Of a stretch of DNA of 64,000 nt, positions 29,166 through 36,774 are shown one piece after another. A program made the position numbers and the translations under genes. The stretch is from Gulosibacter macacae (GTDB lineage: Bacteria; Actinomycetota; Actinomycetes; Actinomycetales; Microbacteriaceae). The notes beneath the pieces were generated by a model. It made no database searches, was not told where the DNA came from, and saw only the letters and a list, made by a program, of their open reading frames with translations. The stretch is from NCBI RefSeq assembly GCF_003865375.1, contig NZ_RQVS01000012.1, positions 35,326-99,325 on the forward strand. The letters are read 5' to 3'. Position 1 is the stretch's first letter; each line of letters starts with the position of its first letter.

Positions 29166-30071
29166 TTAGGCGCGCGGATGCGCCTGACGGTAAGTCTCGC
29201 GCAGGCGTTCGGTCGACACGTGCGTGTAGATCTGGGTGGTACCGAGGTCGGCGTGCCCGAGCAGTTCTTGCACGCCGCGCAGGTCAGCGCCGCCGTCGAG
29301 AAGGTGGGTGGCTGCGGTGTGCCGGAACGTGTGGGGCCCAGCCGGTCCAGTGCCCGGCGAGTGTTCGAGTTGCCGACGCGCCAAGTCGTAGACGGTGCGA
29401 GCGTTGATGCGGCGTCCGCGGGCGCCGAGAAAGAGTGCCTCGCCCGCGGATTCCGAGGCGATTGCACGGCGACCGCGAGCGAGCCACTCGACGAGCGCTT
29501 CGGCGCACGGGGCCCCGAACGGCACGACCCGCTCTCGATTGCCCTTGCCGATGACCCGCAGCATCCTTCGTTCGAGTTCGAGCGAGTCGAGGTCAAGCGA
29601 GCAGAGTTCTGACACGCGGATGCCGGTGGCGTAGAGCACTTCGACGATCGCAAGATCGCGCAGTGCTACCGGATCGCCGGTGGCGGCACGAGCGCGCAAT
29701 TCATCGAAGATGTCGTCCATGTGCCCGGCCGACACCATGCGCGGGAGCGTGCGTCCGGTCTTTGGAGACTTCAGCCGGCGAGCGGCATCGGGTCCTCGTT
29801 CGGTGAGGCGTAACCAGGCGGTGAATCCGCGTGCACTCGATGCTCGGCGCGCGATGGTGGCGCTGGCGAGGCCCGCCTCCGACTCGGCCCAGAGCCAATC
29901 GCGGAAGTCTTCCAGGTCGAGGTCAGCGAGGTTGTCGCTGCCGCGCGCTTCGGCGAACGCCACGAAGCCGTCGAGGTCACCGCGGGCGGCGCGAATGGTG
30001 TGGGCTGAGCGGCCGCGCTCGAGGTCGAGGGCGCGCGCATAGTCGGCGACCGCGTCCCGGAGCTCACTCAT
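29166..30071 (-). CDS. xerC: tyrosine recombinase XerC
   Basis: Site-specific recombinase that resolves chromosome dimers at dif with XerD. The N-terminal SAM-like domain (1-100) and catalytic domain are complete: Arg152 (ATGIRVSEL), Lys176 (GKGNRERV), His247 and Arg250 (HTFRHTAATH), His273 (LGHADLGTT) and Tyr282 (IYTHVS). Length 301 is typical. It belongs to the conserved rpsB-xerC-dprA neighbourhood, so it is the housekeeping XerC rather than an element-borne integrase. The ATG chosen is preceded by TACGAT at 6 nt. Confidence 0.95.
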   Translation of the reverse strand: MSELRDAVADYARALDLERGRSAHTIRAARGDLDGFVAFAEARGSDNLADLDLEDFRDWLWAESEAGLASATIARRASSARGFTAWLRLTERGPDAARRLKSPKTGRTLPRMVSAGHMDDIFDELRARAATGDPVALRDLAIVEVLYATGIRVSELCSLDLDSLELERRMLRVIGKGNRERVVPFGAPCAEALVEWLARGRRAIASESAGEALFLGARGRRINARTVYDLARRQLEHSPGTGPAGPHTFRHTAATHLLDGGADLRGVQELLGHADLGTTQIYTHVSTERLRETYRQAHPRA

Positions 30072-30077
30072 GCGTTC

Positions 30078-30083
30078 ATCGTA
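30078..30083 (-). promoter_or_regulatory. candidate -10 element of xerC (leaderless)
   Basis: TACGAT on the minus strand fits TANNNT and is 6 nt from the xerC ATG; no Shine-Dalgarno is present. It implies a leaderless transcript separate from dprA. Confidence 0.5.
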
Positions 30084-30106
30084 CGGATGGTGGCGGACGG
30101 GGCCGC

Positions 30107-30234
30107 GGCGACATCCCCTCAACGCGGTGACCGCCGCTCATCATGAGTGGCGGTCACGGCATTGAGTGGAAGTCACACGCAGCGACACCACTCATGAGAG
30201 GATGTCGCCAACATGAGGTTATGTCGCCACCATG
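30107..30234. repeat. nested inverted and direct repeats, possible insertion-sequence end remnant
   Basis: The outer arms GGCGACATCCCCTCA and TGAGAGGATGTCGCC enclose a near-perfect hairpin at 30127-30157 (GTGACCGCC ... GGCGGTCAC). To its right ATGTCGCCAACATGAG is repeated as ATGTCGCCACCATGAG. Multiple short repeats of GGATGTCGCC type are reminiscent of the ends of IS21- or IS481-like elements. No transposase reading frame is present, so at most a remnant or a MITE-like unit remains. Confidence 0.5.
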
Positions 30235-30294
30235 AGCGGGCTCGTCGGCCGTGAACCCGTTGCGCCGTCCGCCGCCGGGAGGCACCAAGCGGCA

Positions 30295-31560
30295 CTAACT
30301 TCGGCGCCACCGTCCCGCTGATTCCACCGCTTCGCCCGCGAGATCGAGTTCGGTGAGGGCTGCGCGCACCTGCGATGCCGTGAGTCCGGCACGTGCGGCC
30401 AACTCATCCACACCTCGCCACGAGCGAACGCCGAGGGCGTCTCGCACGCGTACGGCGTGGTCGGATGGGCGCGCCGCAAGCGTAAAGAGCGGCATGGTGA
30501 TCTCTTCGCCACCGGCCCAGCCGGCCGGAGCCGTGTGTTCGCGCCAAAGTTGGGCAAGCTCATCTGGCGAGGTGATGAGTTCGGCCAGGCCACCGCGCAA
30601 GAGGTCGTGGCAGCCCATTGAGGCGGCACTAGTGACGGGCCCCGGAACTGCGCCCACGCCGCGGCCGATCTCAAGGGCATCCCGGGCGGTGTGGAGCGCA
30701 CCAGAACGTTGCCCTGCCTCGACGACGACCGTAACCTGCGAGAGCGCGGCAATAAGGCGATTGCGCTGCACGAATCGCCAGCGCTGCGGAGCTTGTCCCA
30801 CTGGCAACTCAGAAATCATGGCGCCGCGCTCAATCAACCGCATGAACAGTTCATGGTTGCCAGACGGATAGAGGCGATCGACGCCGCCCGCGCACACCGC
30901 GACGGTCGCGCCAGCCGAAGCGAGTGCGGCCCGATGCGCCATCGCATCCACGCCATAGGCACCACCCGACACGATGGCGAATCCGCGGTCGACCGCACCG
31001 GCGGCGAGGTCGCCGGTGACTCGCTGCCCGTAGTCGGTACACGCGCGAGCGCCGACGAGTGCGACCGATTGTGCGCAGGCCCCGAGCGCCGCGACCTTGC
31101 CGCGCACCCAGAGCGCGTGCGGGGCCCGATCACCTAGATCGCCCAATTGTTCGGGCCAGTCCGCGTCTCCAGGGATGAGTAAACGCAGTCCTAGCTTCGC
31201 GGCATTGCGGCAGTCTTGGGCCGCGCGCTCGAGGTCGTGACGGGGTCGCCAGCGGTCAAGCGCAGCGCGCCATTCGCTGGGGTCACTGACGACCTCCACG
31301 AGCCCTGCCGCTTCGATTCGTTCGAGGACTTCGCGCTCGGCACCGGCGGTGAGCGCGAAGATCGCTTCCGGTCCGAGCGCGGCGATCACTGCCCCCGCAT
31401 GTCGATCGCCTGGTTCGCTCACTCCGGTCCAGGCGGCACGGGTGAATGCAGCGAGCGCGGTCTCGGCGTTGAGTCCCGCATCCTGGTCACGAAGTGGGGC
31501 AATGAGGTCGAGCAGGTAATCGTCGCTTGTGGGATGCGGGTAGGTGGCAAATTCGGTCAT
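30295..31560 (-). CDS. dprA: DNA-processing protein DprA
   Basis: Binds incoming single-stranded DNA and loads RecA in transformable bacteria; it is also widespread in species not known to transform. The Rossmann core is clear: 'SVALVGARACTDYGQRV', 'FAIVSGGAYGVDAMAHRAAL', 'RNRLIAALS' and 'GAVPGPVTSAASMG'. A winged-helix-like C-terminal domain ('GLTASQVRAALTELDLAG') is present, and the N-terminal extension is longer than in Firmicutes (total 421). GGGA precedes the ATG by about 7 nt. It is the third gene of the leftward yraN-yifB-dprA set. Confidence 0.94.
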   Translation of the reverse strand: MTEFATYPHPTSDDYLLDLIAPLRDQDAGLNAETALAAFTRAAWTGVSEPGDRHAGAVIAALGPEAIFALTAGAEREVLERIEAAGLVEVVSDPSEWRAALDRWRPRHDLERAAQDCRNAAKLGLRLLIPGDADWPEQLGDLGDRAPHALWVRGKVAALGACAQSVALVGARACTDYGQRVTGDLAAGAVDRGFAIVSGGAYGVDAMAHRAALASAGATVAVCAGGVDRLYPSGNHELFMRLIERGAMISELPVGQAPQRWRFVQRNRLIAALSQVTVVVEAGQRSGALHTARDALEIGRGVGAVPGPVTSAASMGCHDLLRGGLAELITSPDELAQLWREHTAPAGWAGGEEITMPLFTLAARPSDHAVRVRDALGVRSWRGVDELAARAGLTASQVRAALTELDLAGEAVESAGRWRRS

Positions 31561-31625
31561 CTCGGTTCCCGTTGGAAGAAGGTCGATGCGGTGGGTCGTG
31601 CGAGTAGCTGGAGGCAGCGTTCGTC

Positions 31626-33185
31626 TCAGCCCTGTTCGCGAACGCGGTACCAGAGCGCTTCGCCGATGTGGGCTGTGTTGGGCCGGGCCGCGCCGTCAAG
31701 ATCGGCGAGGGTCCACGCGACGCGCAGGCAGCGGGTGTAGCCGCGCATGGTGACTCGGCCGCGTTCAAGCGCGGTGTCAAGTGCCGCGGTCGCGCCGAGT
31801 TCGGGTCGATTGGCGCTGCGCCGAAGCCAATTGCCATCGACCTCCGAGTTCGTCGTCCATCCTGTTCCACGCAAACGTTGGGCAGCCCGGGCGCGGGCTT
31901 CGAGGACCCGAGCTGCTGCATCCGCGGTCGAAAACGCACCTCGCTCCCCGGCGGCAGCAAGCCGCGCCACGCTCGCCGAGGGCCGGTCGACCCGCAATTG
32001 CAGATCGATGCGGTCTAGAAGCGGACCACTCAGACGCTGTAAATAGGAGCGCTGCACGGCCGGCCGGCAGGTGCACTCGAGCCCGGCCGAACCGGCGTTA
32101 CCGCAGGGACAGGGATTCGCCGCGAGCACGAGCTGGGTGTTCGCCGGAAACGTCACCGAGGTGCCGGCGCGATCCACCGAGGCCAACCCCGACTCAAGTG
32201 GCTGGCGCAGGGCATCGAGCACCCGCCGCGAAAACTCCGGTGCCTCATCGAGAAAGAGCACCCCGTGCGCGGCCAGTGAGACGGCGCCGGGCTTGATCAT
32301 GCCGCTGCCCCCGCCGACGAGCGCCGCGGCAGACGCCGTGTGATGCGGCGACTCGAACGGCGGCCGCAAGTCGAGGGGCACCGCAATCGGGAGTCCGCGC
32401 AGTGAGCGCATCATCGCCACCTCAATCGCGGCCTCCGCCTCGAGCCGCGGCAGAATACCCGCGAGCCGCTCCGCGAGCATGGTCTTGCCACTGCCCGGTG
32501 GCCCCACCATGAGCAGGTGGTGGCGCCCGGCCGCGGCCACCATGAGCGCCCGCACGGCCTCATCCATGCCGAGCACATCCGCGAGCTCGGGCACTGGCGC
32601 GGGTGACTCCGCGGTAGCCGTGGCGAAGGGCACGGAGGGTTCCGGCTCAATCGTGAAATCGGCGTCGTGGGCGCCGTAGTGCAGGGCGAGATCACGAATT
32701 GACGTGATTGGCACCACGTCGATGCCGTCGACGAGCCGCGCCTCATTGGCGTTGTGACTTGGCACGAGCACTTTCGCAAACCCGGCCGCCCGCGCGGCCG
32801 ATACCGCGGGCAAGACATTCGGCATCGGCCGCACCGCTCCGGTGAGTGCCAGTTCGCCAAGGTGCACATTGTGCGCCGGGGTGTCACTTGTGATCACGCC
32901 TTTGGCGCCAAGAATCGAGACCGCAATCGCGAGGTCGAAACCTGCACCGTGCTTGCGCAGCGACGCCGGAGACATGTTTACCGTCACCGCATCGAGTGGC
33001 AGCGGTTGCCCTGACGAGTTGAGCGCAGCGCGAATGCGGTCCTTCGCCTCATTCAGTGCCGCATCCGGCAACCCAACGAGCGAAAACCGAGGTAGCCCCG
33101 AGGCAATGTGCGTCTCGACCTCTACGGGATGCCCGCCAAAGCCCTCGAGCGCAATGGCCCAAGCTCGAGAGACGCGGCCGCTCAT
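31626..33185 (-). CDS. YifB/ComM-family AAA ATPase
   Basis: A Mg-chelatase-like AAA+ protein; ComM relatives are branch-migration helicases that help integrate transforming DNA. The N-terminal Lon-protease-like fold (1-170) contains 'VTVNMSPASLRKHGAGFDLA'. The ATPase follows with Walker A GPPGSGKT, Walker B VLFLDEAPEF and 'NPCPCGN', and a C-terminal cysteine-rich segment ends in the chelatase-like helices. Length 519 is normal. It overlaps yraN by 4 bp (ATGA). Confidence 0.94.
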   Translation of the reverse strand: MSGRVSRAWAIALEGFGGHPVEVETHIASGLPRFSLVGLPDAALNEAKDRIRAALNSSGQPLPLDAVTVNMSPASLRKHGAGFDLAIAVSILGAKGVITSDTPAHNVHLGELALTGAVRPMPNVLPAVSAARAAGFAKVLVPSHNANEARLVDGIDVVPITSIRDLALHYGAHDADFTIEPEPSVPFATATAESPAPVPELADVLGMDEAVRALMVAAAGRHHLLMVGPPGSGKTMLAERLAGILPRLEAEAAIEVAMMRSLRGLPIAVPLDLRPPFESPHHTASAAALVGGGSGMIKPGAVSLAAHGVLFLDEAPEFSRRVLDALRQPLESGLASVDRAGTSVTFPANTQLVLAANPCPCGNAGSAGLECTCRPAVQRSYLQRLSGPLLDRIDLQLRVDRPSASVARLAAAGERGAFSTADAAARVLEARARAAQRLRGTGWTTNSEVDGNWLRRSANRPELGATAALDTALERGRVTMRGYTRCLRVAWTLADLDGAARPNTAHIGEALWYRVREQG

Positions 33186-33553
33186 CGCGCATCCTCGCCG
33201 CCAACGCCACGCAGATGTGCGATCTCTGGCGGCTGCCCTGGCAGGAGCATTACCGTCACGACATCAAGCCGCAGGCCACCGCGTAGATCGGGGTGCGCTG
33301 CTCGCCAGATTGCGGCGACCTGGCGCATCCGCGCGAGCTTCTTTCGCGTGATCGATTCGACGGGATGCCCGAATCCCGTACTCGTGCGCGAGCGCACCTC
33401 GACACACACGAGCGCGCGGCCGTCGCGAGCAATGAGGTCGATCTCACCGAAGCGACAGCGCCAATTTCGGTCAAGTAGCTCGAACCCGTGGGCATGCAGA
33501 AAGTCAGCGGCGAGTTCCTCGCCGCGTGCACCGGTGGTGATTCGATCCGTCAT
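33182..33553 (-). CDS. YraN-family (UPF0102) endonuclease-like protein
   Basis: A 123-residue protein with the restriction-endonuclease fold of the UPF0102 family. The motif series is intact: 'RGEELAADFLHAHGFELLDR', 'GEIDLIARDG' and 'VCVEVRSRTS', giving the E-xn-D-xn-ExK-like core in which Lys is replaced by Arg (EVR), common in this family. Its function is not established. GGGGAG is 4 nt from the ATG. It is the first gene of the yraN-yifB-dprA operon, and copy A of a 122-bp repeat forms its upstream region. Confidence 0.9.
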   Translation of the reverse strand: MTDRITTGARGEELAADFLHAHGFELLDRNWRCRFGEIDLIARDGRALVCVEVRSRTSTGFGHPVESITRKKLARMRQVAAIWRAAHPDLRGGLRLDVVTVMLLPGQPPEIAHLRGVGGEDAR

Positions 33554-33556
33554 CTC

Positions 33557-33678
33557 GCTCCCCTCGCGCGGAGCCAGCGCCCCGTTTCAGCGCTCACCTT
33601 GCCCTGCGATGACGAAATTCGCGCCGGGAAACCGTGGGCCTGTGGATGAATGAAATTCCACAGGGGGTGCGATCAGCG
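33557..33678. repeat. 122-bp direct repeat, copy A (yraN leader)
   Basis: Matches copy B over 122 bp without gaps and with 9 mismatches (about 93 % identity). It begins 3 bp upstream of the yraN ATG and includes its ribosome binding site. Within it, at 33640-33663, is the CTGTGGA-N10-TCCACAG palindrome in perfect form. The two copies bracket the GNAT gene in the same orientation. Confidence 0.85.
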
Positions 33679-33753
33679 TCAACTGTTGCCAGCAAGAGCA
33701 CACAATGCGTGCAATGAATCGGGTGAAGTCGCGAAGACGTTCGATGGGCGGTA

Positions 33754-34317
33754 TCAGCGCGCGAGGATAGCCATGAAGTGCACGTCGATCCACTCGTCGT
33801 CGAAGCGCAGCGCCTCGCGCCCTGTGCCCTCATACACGAAGCCGACCTTCTCATAGACACGACGGGCGCGCGGGTTGAAGTCGTACACCTCAAGGGTTAT
33901 GCGATGCATACCCATCTTCGTCAGGCCGTGCTCGACGATGAGTCTGGTCGCCTCTGTGCCGAGCCCGCGGCCGCGGCCCGCGGCCCCGATCAACGTACGG
34001 AAGCCGCAGGACTCGTTGCCCTCGTCCCAGTTGTTGAGTACGACCTCACCGACGAGCTCATCCGTCGTGTTGTCGATGACAGCGAGCACGAGCCGGTCAT
34101 CGGCGACGGCCCAAGCGCCGTAGAGCTCGCGGAGCTTTTCGAGCGGCATCCCCGCAGGCTTCTCGGTGCTGGAGTGCACCGAACCGGTCAACCGTGCGAC
34201 CTCGCCATCATCGCGAATGATTGCGTCGATCGCGTCGGCGTCGTCCGCACGGATAGGGCGAAGCGTGACCAGCTCACCGTAGAGGGTCGGCTTGTCCGCA
34301 AATGGCGTTGGCTCCAT
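33754..34317 (-). CDS. GNAT-family N-acetyltransferase (RimJ/RimL type)
   Basis: A 187-residue cytosolic acetyl-CoA-dependent acyltransferase. It opens with 'TLYGELVTLRPIRADDADAI' and has the acetyl-CoA loop 'AAGRGRGLGTEATRLIVEHG' followed by 'HRITLEVYDFNPRARRVYEK', typical of RimJ/RimL-like or spermidine/antibiotic acetyltransferases. The substrate is unknown. The ATG is internal to a longer frame whose upstream part is repeat sequence. The gene stands alone between two copies of a 122-bp repeat within an otherwise conserved gene order, so it is probably an insertion. Confidence 0.88.
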   Translation of the reverse strand: MEPTPFADKPTLYGELVTLRPIRADDADAIDAIIRDDGEVARLTGSVHSSTEKPAGMPLEKLRELYGAWAVADDRLVLAVIDNTTDELVGEVVLNNWDEGNESCGFRTLIGAAGRGRGLGTEATRLIVEHGLTKMGMHRITLEVYDFNPRARRVYEKVGFVYEGTGREALRFDDEWIDVHFMAILAR

Positions 34318-34361
34318 GGCAACATACTGCCCACGCGGCATCAATGGGGCAACAGAACTTG

Positions 34362-34483
34362 GCTCCCCTCGCGCGGAGCCAGCGCCCCGATTCGGCGCCC
34401 ACCTTGCCCTGAGATGACGAGATTCAGGCCGGGAAAACGTGGGCCTGTGGATGAATGAAATTCCAAAGGGGGTGCGATCAGCG
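34362..34483. repeat. 122-bp direct repeat, copy B (GNAT leader)
   Basis: Second copy of the unit found before yraN, here ending 45 nt before the GNAT ATG. The embedded palindrome (34445-34468) has one mismatch in an arm (CTTTGGA). Orientation relative to the downstream gene is the same as in copy A. Confidence 0.85.
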
Positions 34484-34547
34484 CCACTGGAATGGCCATT
34501 CAGCGAACAATTCGTGCAAGCTAGCCGGTAAATGCATGACATTCTGC

Positions 34548-34576
34548 TAGGCACTCACGCAATGTTGATATACAGT
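34548..34576 (+). promoter_or_regulatory. candidate promoter of the ThDP enzyme gene
   Basis: TAGGCA (-35, four of six consensus bases) and TACAGT (-10, TANNNT) are separated by 17 nt, placing the transcription start about 50 nt before the ATG. Confidence 0.45.
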
Positions 34577-34632
34577 CTGTGCTATCGCTCGGCATCCCGA
34601 GCCCCGCAGTGTCGCGCCCAAAGGAGCCTCAG

Positions 34633-36273
34633 ATGACGACCGTCGCCGAACGCCTGGCCACCGTGCTTGCCGCCCACGCCACCGAAATCTTCGGCCTGCT
34701 TGGCAATGGCAACGCCCACCTCGTCGACGCCATGCTTCGACTCACGCCGCTGCGCTACACCGCGGTGCGCCACGAAACCGCAACGGTGGCCTCGGCCGAT
34801 GCCTACTACCGCGCCACCCGCAAGCTGGCGCTCGCCACCACCACCTATGGCGCTGGCTTCACCAATATGCTCACCTCGCTCAGCGAGGCCGCGATGTCGC
34901 GCACGCCGATGGTGGTTGTCGTGGGCGACGAGCCCGAGGCCGGCCGCCGCCCCTGGGATGTCGATCAGATTGCCCTTGCCGACGCCTGCGGCGCCGCAAC
35001 TATCGTGGTCACCGCTGAATCGCCTGGCGCCGCCGCACTCGAGGCCATCCAGCGCGCCCGCACCGAGTGCCGCCCGATCGTCCTCGCGCTCCCGTATGAC
35101 CTGCCCTCGGCCATCACCGACGAGCCAGAGCTGTCGCTCGACCTCGAGGCGCCCGAGCTTCCCGCAGCTTCGATCGAAGAACTGGATGCGGTCGCCGAGC
35201 GCCTGCGCACCGCCAAGCGACCGATCATCCTCGCTGGCCGCGGCGCCCTCGAGGCGCAGGCCGAGCTCACCGCGCTTGCCGACTCGCTTGGCGCCATCAC
35301 CGTGACCACCGCTCCCGCGCGCGGCTTCTTCGATGGACGTGCGCTTGACGCGGGAGTCTGCGGCGGATTCTCGTCTGAGGCAACCGCCGGCTACCTCGCC
35401 CAGGCTGACGTCATTCTTGCCGTCGGCGCTGGACTCAACCAGTTCACCATGGGCTTCGGTCGGCTCTTCCCGCAGGCCGACCTCATCCAGCTCGACCTTG
35501 CCGAGGCCGCGACGCACCCGGCGGTTTCGCTGTTCGTGCGTGCCGATGCGGCGACTGCGGTACCGGCGTTGCGCGAGGCGATGGCTGACCTCGAGCCGAT
35601 GACGGCCGACACCTGGGCCGGTATCAACGCCAATGAGGTTGCGCAGGCACAGTTCGACCGCGGCGAAAGCCCCGAGTTCGCGAGCGATGGCCGCCTCGAC
35701 CCGCGCGGACTCATGGTCGCGCTCGACGCAGCCCTCCCCGAGCAGCGTCTTGTCTGCTCGGACGGTGGCCACTTCATTGGCTGGTCGAACACGCACCTGC
35801 GCGTACCCGCGACCGACTCGATCATCATGGTCGGCACCCAGTTCCAGTCAATCGGCCTCGGCTTCCCGTCGGCACCGGGTGCCGCGATCGCGGCCGAAGG
35901 GCGGATGCTCGTGGTGCCCACCGGTGACGGCGGCGGACTCATGGCGCTCGCCGATCTCGATTCGGTCGTACGCACCGCCGAGCGCGCCACGGTCGTCGTC
36001 TTCAACGACGCCGCCTACACCGCCGAGATCACGCAGTACGGGATGCAGGGGCTCGACGAGCGCCCCATGCTCATCCGCGAAGTTGACTTCGCACAGCTCG
36101 CACTCGGTGTCGGTGCCCGCTCGACCGTCGTGCGTTCGCTCGCCGACCTCGAGGAGTGGGCCGCCTGGGCTGCCGGCGACGAGCCCGGCACCTGGGTGCT
36201 CGACTGCCGCATCTCGGGCGAGGTGATCGCGCCCTATCAGCGCGAAATCATGGCGAACCTGCTGCGTAAGTAG
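34633..36273 (+). CDS. thiamine diphosphate-dependent enzyme, acetolactate synthase-like
   Basis: A 546-residue enzyme of the acetolactate synthase / benzoylformate decarboxylase superfamily. It has the three usual domains: the pyrimidine-binding domain with the cofactor-activating Glu in 'VRHETATVASADAYYR', a central domain with 'AKRPIILAGRGAL', and the ThDP domain with the GDG ... N motif ('PTGDGGGLMAL', then 'VVVFNDAAY'). It lacks an adjacent small subunit and is monocistronic, so a role in branched-chain amino acid synthesis is unlikely. The real substrate (a 2-keto acid or similar) is unknown. AAAGGAG lies 7 nt before the ATG; the frame extends 18 codons upstream without signals. Confidence 0.85.
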   Translation: MTTVAERLATVLAAHATEIFGLLGNGNAHLVDAMLRLTPLRYTAVRHETATVASADAYYRATRKLALATTTYGAGFTNMLTSLSEAAMSRTPMVVVVGDEPEAGRRPWDVDQIALADACGAATIVVTAESPGAAALEAIQRARTECRPIVLALPYDLPSAITDEPELSLDLEAPELPAASIEELDAVAERLRTAKRPIILAGRGALEAQAELTALADSLGAITVTTAPARGFFDGRALDAGVCGGFSSEATAGYLAQADVILAVGAGLNQFTMGFGRLFPQADLIQLDLAEAATHPAVSLFVRADAATAVPALREAMADLEPMTADTWAGINANEVAQAQFDRGESPEFASDGRLDPRGLMVALDAALPEQRLVCSDGGHFIGWSNTHLRVPATDSIIMVGTQFQSIGLGFPSAPGAAIAAEGRMLVVPTGDGGGLMALADLDSVVRTAERATVVVFNDAAYTAEITQYGMQGLDERPMLIREVDFAQLALGVGARSTVVRSLADLEEWAAWAAGDEPGTWVLDCRISGEVIAPYQREIMANLLRK

Positions 36274-36280
36274 CTCAGGA

Positions 36281-36338
36281 GCGCTTCGAGGGCCTCAGCG
36301 CACACTGTAACGTGCGTGCTGAGGTTCTCGAAGCGCGA
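36281..36338. terminator. bidirectional hairpin, ThDP gene / DUF2469 gene
   Basis: GCGCTTCGAG.G.CCTCAGC pairs with GCTGAGG.T.TCTCGAAGCGC around a 16-nt centre that itself contains GCAC/GTGC. It shares the arm sequence CTGAGGTTCTCG with the hairpin at 14142. A second inverted repeat (GCGATTTGCC / GGCAAATCCGC, 36350-36413) follows before the next gene. Confidence 0.6.
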
Positions 36339-36439
36339 TGCCCGTCCCGCGATTTGCCGCTCAGCGCAACAAGTCGCTCCCGGAGCGGGATGACCCGCTG
36401 TGAGGCAAATCCGCGGCCGCCAAACTCCGCCGACGCGGC

Positions 36440-36763
36440 CTAATCCTCGATCGAGAGTTCCTGCGGCAGTTCAAAGTCGTGCGCGTTGAGTTCCTCGACG
36501 TTCACATCCTTGAACGTAAGCACGCGCACCTGCTTCACGAAGCGGTCGGAGCGGTAGATGTCCCAAACCCAGACATCGCGCATCGCGAGCTCGAAATAAA
36601 AGTCGTTTGCCGCATCCCGGCGATTGAGCTCGACCTCGTTCGCGAGGTAGAAGCGTCGCTCGGTCTCGACGACAAACTTGAACTGCTTCGCAATATCCCG
36701 ATATTCCTGGAACAGTGCGAGTTCGAGCCCGCGCTCGTAGTCGTCGAAAGCGTCTTCGTTCAT
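36440..36763 (-). CDS. DUF2469 family protein
   Basis: A 107-residue acidic protein conserved in actinobacteria next to rnhB (Rv2901c in Mycobacterium tuberculosis). The sequence 'DYERGLELALFQEYRDIAKQ' and the later 'VWVWDIYRSDRFVKQVRVLT' are the conserved blocks. No function has been established. It is the last gene of the rplS-lepB-rnhB series, 11 bp after rnhB, so co-transcription is likely. Confidence 0.92.
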   Translation of the reverse strand: MNEDAFDDYERGLELALFQEYRDIAKQFKFVVETERRFYLANEVELNRRDAANDFYFELAMRDVWVWDIYRSDRFVKQVRVLTFKDVNVEELNAHDFELPQELSIED

Positions 36764-36774
36764 AACAACTCAGT

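Larger units (their letters stand above)
34318..34632. other. 315-bp divergent intergenic region, GNAT / ThDP enzyme
   Basis: No gene is supported. It contains repeat copy B and, to its right, an AT-richer stretch (34495-34580) with the candidate promoter of the ThDP enzyme gene. Frames reading through the repeat are not conserved with any family I recognise. Confidence 0.6.

Noticed and set aside
29166..30071. Phage or island integrase
   Set aside because: The recombinase has housekeeping XerC length and lies in the conserved rpsB-xerC-dprA neighbourhood, with no attachment-site duplication or phage genes.
30295..33553. Natural competence system based on dprA and a ComM-like gene
   Set aside because: Both genes are widespread in non-competent actinobacteria and no comEA, comEC or pilus gene is in the window.
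34582..35796. Open frame of about 400 codons antisense to the ThDP enzyme gene
   Set aside because: The sense strand shows a complete enzyme with catalytic motifs; the antisense product has no recognisable domain.
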